Assembly (NCBI GenBank): GCA_036971615.1
Contig: JAYKKR010000002.1
Span: 1,302,001-1,366,000 of the forward strand
DNA from: Amyloporia xantha
Lineage: Eukaryota > Basidiomycota > Agaricomycetes > Polyporales > Adustoporiaceae
DNA: 64,000 bases
Direction of reading: 5' to 3'
A program made the position numbers and the translations under genes. The notes beneath the pieces were generated by a model that saw only the letters and a program-made list of their open reading frames with translations, searched no databases and was not told the DNA's origin. Positions 24,057-36,947 of this stretch are shown one piece after another (position 1 is the first letter of the stretch; each line of letters opens with the position of its first letter).

Positions 24057-25208
24057 TCAGAGGTTCGACAGCAAGCAGGCAGCACTGCCAAGTTGTCTGC
24101 GGACGTCGTGGTAGTCCACATCATGAGCTATGGGAAAGGACCTGTCAAGATCACATCCTCATGAAATCAAAAAGGGACCCTCACAGTCCTCCACCTCTCC
24201 CCACCGCTCGATCTGACTGTTTACCTCAACATGTGAAGCGAGCGCAGCTTCTTCAGCGGTGATGCGCTTCATCACTAACGCGAGTGCAATCAGGAAGGAC
24301 TTGGACGTGTATGTGGTGCGTTCCATAGCTATTATTAGCCTGCATCAGAGCATGCTCGAGCGCGAGATAAGCAAGATAGCCGACGCACCGGCCATCTGCC
24401 AGTGGTCGAACTTTGACATAACCTCGTCGAATTTCTGCAGCGTCTCTGGTGGATGCGGGGCCAGAAGGAAGGAGTCTGATATGCTAAGTTTGACGTTGAA
24501 GGTGGACTGCGCCCATTCTAGAATGGGCTCCCAATGTCTTTGCTGAAGGGCGACAAGGGCTGCGGGCTCATTTGAAAGAAAGCTGAAGAATATGTCCTGT
24601 CACAAGCGGCTTCCAGGTGACAGTAATAAGCGTCCTGACCATATTGTGTCCGTTTCGAGGTACTTGAGTAGCTGTGCACGCACTTCGCTGCGAGTCTGGT
24701 CATCCGAGAATGCATCAAGAGCTCGAGACGCAATCGAAGTCTGTCACATATTCAGCTGGAGGTACAAGTGTCTCCCAAATGAGATATTGGGCACACCATT
24801 GGCAAAGTGTGAGGCTTCAACAGTGTCTCCTGGTTCTCCCATTCCGACGCGATCAAAGTAGTGACAAGTCTCTTGTTCCTCGGAAGCTCGAGAGGTTTCC
24901 CGCTGGGTGTCCGCAAGGGACGTTTATCGAGTGTCACAGTAAACGCATCATCACGCTCTTCGATGCTGACTGTTTTCCAGAAGCGTTTCAACGTCGCTTC
25001 AGCACCTAAGAAAGCTTGGGCTCAGCGTACCACAGGAGGGTTTAGGCTATATCTTGGCCTTACGGTTTGTCGCGGTGAGGGCTGGCCCCGAGGTCGCGAC
25101 TGTGGCCTGCGTTCTGATAGTCCATGCTCTCTTGTTGGCGAGCACCCGCGTGTAAGACGATGAGATAAACTTGGGCGCAATTGAGCGACTACAGCGGAAG
25201 GCCAGCAT
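24057..25208 (-). CDS. ATP12: ATP12, mitochondrial F1-ATPase alpha-subunit assembly chaperone
   Basis: ATG is at 25206-25208 and the stop TGA at 24057-24059. The N-terminus is Arg/Ser/Thr-rich, a mitochondrial presequence. After an intron at 25006-25063 (GTAAGG...TTAG) comes A-E-A-T-L-K-R-F-W-K-T-V and then V-T-L-D-K-R-P-L-R-T-P-S-G, the ATP12 family opening. Further on are W-E-P-I-L-E-W-A and, in the last exons, W-G-E-V-E-D plus 'SHDVDYHDVRRQLGSAACLL', the highly conserved C-terminus. ATP12 binds free F1 alpha subunits in the matrix during ATP synthase assembly. An upstream ATG at 25270 is in another frame and does not join the family sequence. It is convergent with the ALKBH1-type gene (about 347 bp). 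Confidence 0.93.
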
Positions 25209-25570
25209 GAGTGTCGGAGAGAAAACAAGCGACGCCAAATTGCCATTTTCGACTGTAAACTCAGCGGCATTCGATCCTTCCTAAGCGCCCGTCTACTTTA
25301 TTGACGATGTCAACGCTTGTCAACTTTCCTGGGCCTTGGTCTGATGTAGCGTTCTGCAGGGCCTCAGCATCGCTGCGTAAATGCACTGAGCTGGCAGTTA
25401 TGGTCGAAGCCGCTTCAATTTTGAATTTTTCTTAGCCCGAACATTGATATTTGGTCGCATCCGCTGCTGCTTCTGTTTTGATAAAGTATCACTGCGCGTG
25501 GCTCTCTACAGGCTACGTCCAGTACTCCTTCTATTCACCAACTAGAACTATCGACGTCGCTCCCTTCGCC

Positions 25571-27783
25571 ATGCGTCTTCTCACTCTTCTCACTGTTGTC
25601 ATCGCTGCGAAGGGTGCTGAGATCTCCAGCGTACATGCGAAAAAGGCGCAGCACGTTGCCGACTTCAGCGCGATAACGAACTCTGACCCAACGCTGTTTA
25701 CGCCATTCAACGAATTGAACCACCTGTCCACCTCAGAGTTCACCACCTTGAGCCATCCTGCATTCCCTCGACACGGTGTGCGTATCAAGAAGTCTGACTT
25801 CTGCGATGGCACGGTCGGGTAAACATGATCATTTTTGAACCTTGACCCGGTGTATTGAACCTAAACTCGTGATCGTCAATGTATACGAAGGGCGTACACA
25901 GGATACATTGATATTGAAGCCCGGCATCTCTTCTTCTACTTCTTCGAGAGTCGAAATGACCCCGACAACTTGAAGGATGATGTCATGTTCTGGACAAATG
26001 GGGGTCCAGGAAGCTCATCCTCCGTAGGCCTTTTCATGGAGCTTGGTAAGTAACTATCATCGTACAAAATACGCTCATAATCTCACTGGCAATTGGAAGG
26101 CCCTTGCAGGGTCGTCAATGCTAGCAGCACAGTCTTCAATCCGTACGCTTGGAATGATAAGGCGAATGTCTTTTTCATCGACCAGCCCATCAATGTCGGC
26201 TTCTCTTACGCTGAATATGGAGAGACTGTGGTAAGTGCACTACAATGTCAGCACCAAACGACAAGGATACTCAGTCGACTTCCTCGTGACAGAGCAACAC
26301 GTTAGACGCAGCAAAGGACATCGTAGCCTTTGTCTCCATCTTCTTCGAGCACTTCAGCAAATTCAAAGGCAGGGCATTCCACATGGCGGGAGAATCATAT
26401 GGAGTATAGACTCCTCAACTTCTCCCATAACACAGCAGTCTAAGGTGACTTATTTAAAACAGGGGCGTTACATACCAGTTTATGCTGCGGAAATATATGA
26501 TCAAAACGCTAAGCTCATCGAAGCGGGCCTGACGCCGATCAACCTCTCCTCTATCATGATCGGCGAGTGCCTACCAAATTATGGTGGGAGTTAATTCATG
26601 GATTAATGACTCGCGTCTACCAGGCAACGGCTGTTCGGATTTCGGATACGTCATACCTTCATATTATGATATGATATGCAAGCCCATGTCCGTCGCTCCT
26701 GTAATGCCTATCAGGTATTTTTTCTAATCGTTGTTCCTCCATCTGCCACAGATTAATAACGTCTCATCAGCGCATGTGTTCGAATGAGGCAGGCTGTACG
26801 TAACGCCACATTCATATCGCCGGTTGATATCACGGTGAAATGTCTTACCTGGGCGTCTTTAAGCTGCCTCGCTGCCAGAAATGGATGCAAGAGTCTTGTT
26901 ATGATCGGTTTGAAAGCATCGGTTGTGCGGCTGCCTACCTCTTTTGTGACGCTGAGACTGTGGGTCCGTTTGTAGCCACCGGTGCGTTCCAGAATGGCGC
27001 TGACTTTCGTTCGCCAATGATAACTCGTGTCGTGTAGGTCTTAATCCATATGACTTGAGCAAGCAGTGGTAGGCTATTCTCAGATCGTGGTTAAGGGATG
27101 CTTCTAATAACGGACAGCGAGGGACCGGTGGACGATACACTCTGTTACCCTATTACACAGTAAGAGGCTATCTTTTCCGCTTGCGCCTTCTCCATGATGG
27201 CTGATGAATGCACCAGGGATATTGCAACCTACCTGAGCAGGCCGGATGTGCGCTCCGCACTCGGCGTAGACCCTTCGGTCCCCGCCAATTTCAGTGGCAC
27301 CAACATGGCAGTGAACGCAGCATTCCTTGATAGTATGGACCACATGTTCCCGAACCAGATCTATATCGCGGCACTTCTCGAGCGAGGCGTCCGGGCGCTG
27401 ATATATGCTGGCGCGAATGATTTCGTGTGCAATTGGGTATGACCCCGGCTTTCTTGATCTCCCGGCGAGTTGAACCACGTCTGATTCCCTGCAGGTTGGA
27501 AACGAACGCATGACGCTGGACACCGAATGGACTGGCCAAGAGGCATTCGCCGCACAGCCACTGAGAGAATGGGAAGTGGACGATCATACTGCCGGGCTGA
27601 CAAGAGGTGCAGGGCCGTTCACATTTGCGACCATCCATGGGGCAGGTCATATGGTAAGGAACCCACACATTTCATGGTCGTTTCTGTTCTCATTATTACC
27701 GCTTTGTTGCACAGGCTCCCTATGACAAGCCGGAAGCATCTCTGGAAATGGTAAACCGTTGGCTAGCACAGGAACCGCTGTGA
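25571..27783 (+). CDS. secreted serine carboxypeptidase (peptidase family S10), copy 1
   Basis: The gene starts with a signal peptide ([16 protein letters not shown]) and has about a dozen short introns. The first runs from 25819 to 25890 and joins to [12 protein letters not shown]10 marks: [10 protein letters not shown]; oxyanion loop [32 protein letters not shown]; nucleophile A-G-E-S-Y-G-G spliced across an intron; the Asp in [11 protein letters not shown]; and the His in H-G-A-G-H-M. All three catalytic residues are present. The usual Cys of N-G-G-P-G-C-S-S is Ser. These enzymes remove C-terminal residues at acidic pH, in vacuole or secreted. A close paralogue lies at 32236 in the same orientation. 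Confidence 0.93.
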
Positions 27784-30001
27784 AAGTCACGACCGCATGA
27801 GACTTTCCTACGTGAGTTTGCAGGGTATGTGGATCGATGGTTGACCATACGCCAGCTTTGCTGACATTATTTGAATCCGTTCGCAGACAAGAGATGGCGA
27901 AAGCGTTATCGTCTCTGCTATCTTGAATGACAGTCCAATGGTCTCGACATCTTCCCTTCGGTGGCTTTACAGTGTCTTCTGCTTACGCGACGTTCCATGA
28001 CGTTGACCCTCGATCCTGACAGACGGTGATTCCTCTTTCGTAATGCAATACATGATTTTGTTTCTTGTCTCCATGTCTTATTTGCCTGAGCCTTCCCAAG
28101 GACAAGTACCGGTCCTCCTGCGGCATCTATGACCCATCCATCACAGCTGATTGCCATTCCATAGCCACGAAAGCATGATTAAACGCCTAAAACGGCTGAC
28201 GGCCGAGGACGTCCCCGTAGCCCTATAGCCTTTTTCTGTCGTCTGAGCGATGACACCTTGGTCCGTGATTGGCGTATGTAGACCATCCTTGTATCTGCCT
28301 TAGGTGGACGGGAGAATGATGCAGAAATGGTGTACTAGAAGGTTAATATCGGTATGATGGGATACTTCCCCAATAGGGATGAGTACTAGTACGTATACGG
28401 AGCGCAGGCCTAGTGTAGCTGCGCTGCGCAAATATGGCTCAGTGCCATGGCGTCTCATCCTCAAGCTCAAGGCCTCAAGGTCTCAGATCCCAACGCTCAG
28501 CCTTCGCTGTTATTGTATTTGGCGCATCAAGTCACGTCAAGTCACGGCGCCGAATGTCAGGCCCAGTGCCAGTGATCGCGATCGCGGGGTGGTGACGTGA
28601 CATGTTTCCAGTCAATTCGCATGTTGCTTGCCCACTGCTTGCCCACACCGGCGTGACAGCATAGGACTGATCTCAGTGGTAGCTCATAGCCTTCCAACGC
28701 ATGGGGGTAATCAAAGACCATGATGCATTTTCCAAGATTTGGTCCTTCATAGGGGCCTTTCAACGAAATGATCTATCAGTAAGTGTGGCACTGCCGCTTC
28801 CCGGTCGTGCACATTTCAACCTCTCAGACACAGTGACCAGCGAGCTTCTATACAGAAGGTGTTTGCATTCATCAGGCTACAGCTCCGGAACTTGCAGGTG
28901 TGCAGACACACTATCTGGTCTGACTCGCAAGTCACAGGATGGTCCGTAGACCCACTACTATCGATGGTAACATGTCATTGGGCGTGCGTGCGCATGAGTG
29001 AGTGGCTTCACTGACAGTGATGTAAAACATTCCAGCTTGTCAGGCAGCATGACTAACAATCTCGGGATCGTTAAACGGCAAATGCTGATGTGGTTAACAG
29101 CAGCCCTGGACGCGATTTCTATCTGCGTCACACAGCTTGGGCCATTACCACCTTGCAATCGGTATCCGTTCACCGGGATTGGAAAGCTCCGCGCACAAAT
29201 CTCCATGAGCATTCCTCATACAGCTAACATTTGCTGAAGCAGTGTCGAGCGCGCGTTCTAAGCGGCTATGGTCTCTCACAGAATGCCTATTGCCACCCAC
29301 TCCGTTGAGCCCGGACACAAAGAACAGGTCGCTAATGTGCTTTCTAGACGCATAGATATGTCCATTACGCATCCCGGCTTTCAAATATATGTCGCCCGCA
29401 GCTCTAGCACCCATAAACGGACACCCGATCTTGGTGGCACCATCCCGATAGTCGTCCATTCTTTCCACCCGCCGTTCGGACGGACCACACCTGGGCTATC
29501 GCTCTGGCGGAAGAGCCTCCACCTTCGGTGTCAGTGACGAGGATGCGCATCCGGGGTTGCATCTCTCCGGCATGATAGCCATAACGAATGGCTATCAGGT
29601 TGGCCAATACAGCTAATGCATACTGCAGCGTGGAGCTAATAGGTCGACTAATACAGCCAACACAGACATAGCATGTCGAGACCGGAAGATACCTGATATC
29701 CAATACGTTACTGAGAACCTGCGCCGGTGCGCCCTATAAATTCGTCGTACCCGATGCTCCTTTGTCCTTCAGAACCAGCAGCTTCCCCTCCTCTCTCAGG
29801 CGTACTCAGCTTGATATCACAGAAAGGTAGGGCATCTTTCTTAACTTCGCTCGTTCAAACGCATGAATTGATAACAAATTCCCTGCTGCAGAGTAATCCA
29901 CTAGATTCGCTCCGATACATTTTATTTCACGCGCACGGGCAGAAATTTCCACGGGTGCGTCACACCGGTAGCTTCTACTAACTCATAGTATTGAGAGAAC
30001 G
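27784..30001. other. gene-poor stretch after carboxypeptidase copy 1
   Basis: Short open frames on both strands (for example minus 29145-29703) carry no family signature, and I could not build spliced genes. No fragments of carboxypeptidase sequence were noticed by eye. A possible decayed gene on the minus strand near 29.1-29.7 kb has hydrophobic stretches but no clear exon joins. Confidence 0.4.
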
Positions 30002-30235
30002 ATGTGTATAGTCTGTAACAGAATGGCCCAACCAATCTGCCGCTGGGGAAACTGCAACCAACCGATGCAATCCTCAAACCCTGGTGACATATTGCGACAT
30101 CTAAAGCAGCACATTGCGCCGGGTTGTCAAGAAGTGGACTGCCAGTGGAGCAATTACTGCAGGAAAAGAATACCAGTCAACAGCCTCGGAAACCATGTCG
30201 CGTCCACGCACGTGAGGGACCTGGGGCAACGGTAA
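30002..30235 (+). CDS. small Cys/His-rich (C2H2-like) open frame
   Basis: A 77-codon frame contains two Cys/His clusters: C-R-W-G-N-C with a downstream L-R-H-L-K-Q-H, and C-Q-W-S-N-Y-C with H-V-A-S-T-H. The C-x4-C and H-x3/4-H spacing is what fungal C2H2-type zinc fingers show. Nothing recognisable lies up- or downstream, so this is either a small protein, one exon of a gene I could not assemble, or a relic of a transcription-factor-like gene. Low certainty. Confidence 0.35.
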   Translation: MCIVCNRMAQPICRWGNCNQPMQSSNPGDILRHLKQHIAPGCQEVDCQWSNYCRKRIPVNSLGNHVASTHVRDLGQR

Positions 30236-32235
30236 TAGTTATCATGTTGCAGGTCGCAATTGATGGTTGAAGAGGCGAGGTATTCTTGTATTATGTTACA
30301 CGTTATGCCTTCTTGTCCTGTTCATGTTTCCTCACCATTCACATAGCAATCGGACCGTAGTTTTAGAATGTATCGTGTTTGTCTTTTTGATTATGCCTTG
30401 ACATATATTTGCATCCTCCTTGCAGTAGACCCAAGACGGCTCTAGAATTAACGAGACATCTCAGGCATACCCTCGACTAGACTTGTATGTGGAGCGCCAT
30501 GGCATGCACGCCATCTGGTGATCTATTGAGAGCGCTCCCGCCGGTCCTTTTGATCTCTTTCAGCCGCACTGGCCACACGCAACTCGCAATCTTTGTCTTT
30601 AGACTCGAAACACAATGTCCACTCTCTGGGGTACGTGACATCAGTGCACCGCCTGTTTCAATTCTCTTGACTCAGCCCGGCGGACGTCCCACGGATCATC
30701 GCAGCACAGCGAACCACTTTGAACGCATTTCTTGCATAAGCGCACGGACGATATACTATAAGTGCCCCTGGGTTTATAATTGAGACAGTGTTTATAAATT
30801 CAGTCTAGCTCCATCTACAACCACTCAAAAAACATGAAACTTGGTTTACAAATACTTTTGACTATTTCAAAGAAGACTGCCTACTCAGAATCACGAAATT
30901 GTGCGTGGACTGTAAATGAGACACATCTCAAGGTGCGATTTACACCTCGAAGCTCCCATTTCGAGCATAGATCACCGTATCGAGCTAGATCCTGTTAGCC
31001 AAAAAATCTGGAACTTTTGTATGGTCTTCATATGCAATGTACGGCCAAGCCCATGTACTTTTCTTGTTTCCTTGTGTTCGCATTTGTTGTCATTGATGCC
31101 CTCGCTCATGGAGCGTTACAACTGGATACATGCGCGTGATGGTTTAGATCTCCGCCGTAAACCTCGCAGGGACGCGCCACAATCACTGCAGTGCATGCCG
31201 ACCGGAGTTGTGCCCCTGCCGTCGTGACAAATGTGACCCAAATTATAAACACTGGTATTTTTGCCTACATGTCGCACCGGAAGACATCCGAGAACAGAAC
31301 AACGATGCCAGCTGCTATCATTGTTAGCTAGGTTTCTAGAGCAGAAGGAGATGCATCGACTCGTATAAATTTCATATGCGTATGTGGAGCGGATGTGTAG
31401 CTATAGCATGAATACCGAAAACCGTTATAAACCCAGGTCCACTGATAGTACCCCGCTTCCGCCTACAGTTGGTCAATTCCTGTGCCGAGGCCATTGAGCT
31501 CTCCCCGGTGCTTGATTTGTGGTGACTAATCTGCTGTAGTAGTGTGATACGTCAATTTTACTCTGTATTCCAAATGAGGTTCGGTTTTGTGGGTGACTAG
31601 TAGTTTCCTATACTAGGTAGAGAACTGGCAGTGTGGCGTTCAAGTCATTCTAACTTTCGCCGCGATGACTGCGCTTAAGGCTAGTGACTCACCGAGCGGC
31701 GAGTGGGGAAAATTGTACCCAGAGATGCGGCGGAGTTGCACCTAGACCGAGGCTTTACCTCGGCCCACCGAGAGCGTAGAGCTCAGTTTACATTATTTGT
31801 CCGGCACTCTGCATGCACTGACGAGTATGGAGTTCAAATCTTCGATTTGAAAAATGAAAAAGACCGGTTGAGAATTTGCATTCTGCTGGGCTTAAATATG
31901 GCCTTCGTGTATATCGAGTACGTGTGTCACATTCACCCTCGATACGAGTTGCTCTTCTCAGGGAAGTCGCATCCAAGTTGGCTGAAGCAATGCGTCCAAA
32001 GGCCTCAACTTGGAACGACGCTAGCTTCCTTATTTGGACTGAGCGGCGGTCGAGCACTTCGAGGTAAGCCGCTACTAAGCGCCTCTCCCATGTTCGCTAT
32101 CATGTGACATATGTCTCTCGAGGAGCCCTGGCGCAGCAGTGGCAGCACATGAAACATAAGGCGCGCTGATGCAGCCCTTGCAGGTTGGATTTGACCGGAT
32201 CGACTGACTCGAAAGATTGTCTTTCTCGTCTCGCC
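30236..32235. other. gene-poor stretch before carboxypeptidase copy 2
   Basis: No supported gene in about 2 kb. The plus frame 31703-32107 is long but has no protein-like features. Base composition is AT-richer than in the gene blocks. The last part should hold the promoter of copy 2. Confidence 0.4.
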
Positions 32236-34448
32236 ATGCGTCTCGTCTTCCTTCTCATCGCTGTGATCGCTGTGAAGGGTGCTGACCAGCAAGTCCTTTA
32301 CTCTAGTCAGGATAAGGCGCAGCGCGATGCCACCGCCGGAGTCTTCAGCACAGTGTCACCTTTCGTTCCAAGCGAAACAGCGTTCACGCCATTGAATGAG
32401 CTCGCTTATATATCTACTTCGACGTTTACCACATTGACCCACCCCGCATTTCCTCAATACGATGTACGCATCAAGAAGTCAGACTTCTGCGATGGTACTG
32501 TGGGGTAAAGACATTCAATCTGTTCACTTGGATTCAGCGGAAATAATGTTATCATTATCAACGGACTTGAAGGGCGTACACAGGATATATTGATATCGAA
32601 GCTCGACACCTGTTCTTCTATTTCTTCGAGAGCAGGAACGACCCGGATAAGGACGACGTTGTATTTTGGACAAATGGTGGTCCTGGGGGCTCTTCTTCTG
32701 TAGGTCTTTTCATGGAACTTGGTACGTAGCCTTTCGCAGGATATGAGGGCCATATCAATTAACTTGGCGATCGAGAAAGGCCCGTGCAGGATCGTCAATT
32801 CGAGTAGCACCGCTTTCAATCCTTACGCTTGGAACGACAAGGCGAACATCTTTTTCATTGATCAGCCTGTAAATGTCGGATTCTCTTACGCGGAGTATGG
32901 CGAGGCTGTGGTGAGTATCCTGTGTAATAGCATGAAGGGACGAGGTTTTACCATCGGATGCAGAGCAATACACTAGATGCAGCCAAGGATATTGCAGCCT
33001 TCGTCGCCATTTTCTTCGAGCACTTCAGCAAATTCAAGGGAAGGGCATTCCACATGGCTGGGGAATCTTACGGGGTACATTTTTCTTTTGTTCCCAGACA
33101 CTGCAGAGGAGGATCTTTATCGTCTTGCTAGGGACGTTATATTCCAGTCTTTGCCTCGGAAATATTCGATCAGAACACGAAACTTGTCGAAGCAGGCTTG
33201 ATACCCATCAACTTATCCTCTATTATGATCGGTGCGTGCATGCCATACCCTAATAAGCCACGACTCATTTTGACAGTGGTGTACGCCAGGCAACGGATGT
33301 TCCGATTTCAGTTACATCGCGGGTGGAAAGTATGATATGCAATGCAGACCTGTGTCTGTACCCCCAGTGCTCCCCATCAGGTCCGCCCTTACTGTTATGT
33401 CTGTTAACAAAGGACTGATCTCCCACCAGCTCGTGTGTTCGAATGAAACAAGCTGTATGTCCTGCCAAGTTCACATTGCTGAGTATTGTACACGGTGACA
33501 TGGCTCATGTGCACGCTGCCAGCTGCCTCGATGCAAAAAATGGATGAAGGAATCTTGTTTTGATCAATTTGAAAGCATTAGCTGTACGGCTGCATGGCTC
33601 TTCTGTAGTGAGGAAATTAGTGCACCATTCTCTAGAACCGGTAAGCCTCGAGTAATTTTATGAGTCAGCATGCTCACCGACAGTACCTGACGTGGTACAG
33701 GTCTCAATCCCTATGACATGAGTAAGATCTGGTAAGACTGCCTAAAGTTGTTACTTCAAGTTATGACTGATCCCTTTCAGTGACGGAGTCATGGCGGACA
33801 CTCTTTGCTACCCCATCACAAAGTCCGTGTCCTATTTTTCTCTGATGAATCTATATTGGTCACCAATAAGACATACTATACACCAGGGACATCGATGCGT
33901 ATCTCAGCAGGCCGGACGTCCGCTCCATCCTCGGCGTGGATCCTGCACTCCCGGCTAATTTCAGCGGCGTCAACAGGGTGCTCAACCATGCCTTCATAAG
34001 TGGCCAGGACCACATGTTCCCGAACCAGATCTACATCGCCGCACTTCTTGAACGTGGCGTCAGAACGTTGATCTACGCGGGCGCAAACGACTTCGCGTGC
34101 AACTGGGTATAGGCCAACTTATTTTCTCCGTACTCAATCGCGCCTGATCACCGATGGCAGGTCGGGAACGAACGGATGACGCTAGATACACAATGGACTG
34201 GTCAAGAGGAATTCGTCGCACAGCCCCTGCGGGAGTGGGAAGTAGACGGCCAGGTTGCTGGGCTGACGAGGAGCGCAGGGCCATACACATTTGCGACCAT
34301 CTACGGAGCGGGCCACATGGTAAGCTAGGTCTTTTTTGCTCTTTATCGCCACTTTTTCATCGTGATTGCTGTATGTCAGGTTCCCTACGACAAGCCTGTG
34401 GAATCGCTGGAGCTGGTGAACCGCTGGCTAGCTCAGGAGCCACTGTAG
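32236..34448 (+). CDS. secreted serine carboxypeptidase (peptidase family S10), copy 2
   Basis: This is a paralogue of the 25571 gene with the same signal-peptide start ([16 protein letters not shown]), the same intron positions and a very similar protein. Visible marks: F-T-P-L-N-E-L; C-D-G-T-V-G at the end of exon 1; oxyanion loop [16 protein letters not shown] joined over an intron to R-Y-I-P-V; Asp in [11 protein letters not shown]; His in Y-G-A-G-H-M. The catalytic triad is complete and all main joins are in frame, so it appears functional. Here the usual oxyanion-loop Cys is Gly. Many synonymous and some amino-acid differences from copy 1 show an old duplication. Likely secreted or vacuolar peptidase. 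Confidence 0.92.
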
Positions 34449-35218
34449 GATCGTCGAGCCAAAGGAGAATTCGATTTGAAATATACTGGCTATATTTGCA
34501 GGAGATGTTGATCCTCTGTGCGAGTCGGCTGAATCGTTTCTATGCGTGTGACAAGCGGCACATTTAAAATGTATCGACGATATTCATTTCCTATCAGAGT
34601 TGCAGGTGTGTCTGCAACACCAATCTCTGCGAGTTTGATTGGACCTTATGCTGGACTCGAGCTTGCAAATGGCAATCAGACGAGACTCCTGCCTTCATGT
34701 GTTGGTATTTTAGACGTCGATGTGCGCTTTGAGCCTCGAAACCAAGGATATCTGTGCTTGTAATTCTTGTGGCGAGTTGTGGTCAACCATAGACGCCCAC
34801 ATAGTGTGGCCGCCTCTACTCGGCCAACCTCGGATGATCACGGACCTTTGTATTCGATGAGTCTTTTGTCCTCCATCATTCATCAGGTGGTCTCTTTAAG
34901 GCTGATGGCTGCGCTTGTTGCATAGGATGTAAACCCATTGTTACTCAAAATCAGAAGTACAAAGACGGTCTTTTGTGCCCTCGACCGCATCGAATCGAAG
35001 ACTGGCGCTGGTGGCCACTTGATCCCGAAGATATATATAGTATCACTGTGATTGCCAACGCCATCGTACTGTCCCAGGAATCCCGTCAACACTGGCGTTA
35101 TTCATCCGACACGTAAGAATAAGACCCACTCTATTGAAAGGTAAGCAGAGTCTGAAGGCTCCCAAGAACTAGCATGCCCTAATCCATGCTGACTTTTCTA
35201 GCTTGTATCTCTTGCATC
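34449..35218. other. intergenic, no gene seen
   Basis: 770 bp lie between the second carboxypeptidase and the F-box gene. Open frames here are short and featureless. It should contain the 3' region of the former and the promoter of the latter. Confidence 0.4.
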
Positions 35219-36947
35219 ATGCCTCATCGAGCTTTATTGATGCATGATGTCCTTCTTGAGATATTCTGCAAGTTCCGCCCCACTTGGATGACTGAGAATC
35301 GACATACGCTATTCAATCTCGCACTTGTTTGTAAAATGTTCTCTGTTCATGCACTAAATCTCCTGTGGGAGGAGCTACACGACGTGCGTCCAGCATTAGA
35401 GCTTCTCCCGTCATTCGAGGCTGTGCTTCTGGACGACGAAGACGAACATGAGCATACAGACTATTGGAGACTGGACTGTTTTGCATACGTGAGTGCGTCT
35501 ATCGTGTACAGAGTACTCTGAAGCTAAAGCCAGATTCAACATTCAGCGGCTGCGTGATGCAATAACCCCTGCTGATCTAGTATCCTTGCGCAGGTATACC
35601 AGACGAGTGCGCAAACTCCACGTTGCGAGTGGCAAACTGCCAGAATTGCGGGTCTCCGTGCTTGCTTGTCTCGCAAACCTCAACCACGGACCTTTATTCC
35701 CGTCTTTGCGGCGCTTGGAATGGGATCAAACCCTGTATTCCGATCCGACGCTTCAATTCTTAGTCTCGCCCTCGCTCCGTCACCTCAGCATCACTGCCCT
35801 AACGACTGCCAACAAGTGCATGAACCCGGTGGAAGATCGTGATTTTACCACGCTCATGCATGCTGTTTCCGCTGGTGCTCCGTCATTGGAGGAGATCAGC
35901 ATATGCGCGGTCTGCCATCCATTGTGTTTAGTTCCTCTGCTCAATGGCCAGCACCTTCGCAAGGTCGACGTCTTGGTGCCAGCTGTTTTCGGCCCTGTCA
36001 TGGACAAACTCGCCATCTTGCCATCTCTAATCGAGCTCAACGTCAGTTTGCAGGTGGGACACCGGGATATGGGCAACACATCTGGATTTGTGGCCTTGCA
36101 GACATTAGCGATCACCGGCCAAGCGCTGGATCTGACGTGCTTTTTGGTAACCGTTTCATCGCCGTTCCTTCATTTGTTGCAGATAAACGGGCTTGAACAG
36201 GTCCCATCGTATCCTGAAGAATGGCGCAGCTTGATCATTGCGACTTTACCCAGGTTTGAATCGACCCTGCGAAGTTTTGTTTTTGTTCCAGGCTCTATGT
36301 GGAAGAGTCACGACCAGGAACACGTTCTACTGCCCCTCTTTTACATCATTCGCCCAATTTTGATTGCACGGTACTTAGAGGAGGTCGATCTTACCTTCTC
36401 GCAGTCGTTCCGGACGACAGATAGAGATATCATCGACATGGCTGCCGCTTGGCCTAACCTCAGGTCTTTCTACCTGTCCTATCCGAACTCAGGGCCACAG
36501 GGGCCGCCGCTCTCTCCCCGCATCCTGCTCGAGATCGCTCGCCTGTGCCCCTACTTGGTTCACCTGAAATTACCACCGGTTGACCTGCGTTCACAATCCC
36601 TCGATGAAGTGACGCCTGCTGCGGGCCACCGCCCACCGCAAACGAAACTGAATTTCTTACACGTCAGTTACCGCCCCACTCCCGCAGCCGTTCCAATGAA
36701 TCCGTCACAAGTAGCCGACTTCATCGACTCTCTCTTCCCGAATATCGACGTGGAACATGCATTGGACTCGTATCTCGAGCTGTACTGGGATTTGGAATAC
36801 GCACATAGAGACCCATATCGAGATGAATCGGCCTTCAAGAGGTTCGAGTGGGATCCAACGGCACCCGTTTGGATGACCGTTCTTGAGCGACTGCAAGATG
36901 TTCAGAAAAGACGCACTTCAAGCATGGTCTCCAGAGCCGCGGGCTAG
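35219..36947 (+). CDS. F-box protein with leucine-rich-like C-terminal region
   Basis: The protein is 556 aa. Exons: 35219-35488 and 35547-36947, with a 58-nt GTGAGT...TTCAG intron. The N-terminal ~50 residues (L-L-M-H-D-V-L-L-E-I-F, L-F-N-L-A-L-V-C-K-M-F, L-L-W-E-E-L) are a typical fungal F-box. The remainder shows irregular L-x-x-L-x-I repeats (S-L-R-R-L-E-W-D, S-L-R-H-L-S-I-T, L-I-E-L-N-V-S-L, 'NLRSFYLSY') consistent with an LRR-like solenoid. Such proteins are SCF substrate adaptors; basidiomycetes carry large, fast-evolving families of them. I start at ATG 35219; an in-frame ATG at 35186 would add 11 residues. Substrate unknown. Confidence 0.85.

Noticed and set aside
24990..25270. Upstream ATG at 25270 as start of ATP12
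   Set aside because: It is in another frame; only the frame from ATG 25206-25208 splices to the conserved E-A-T-L-K-R-F-W block.
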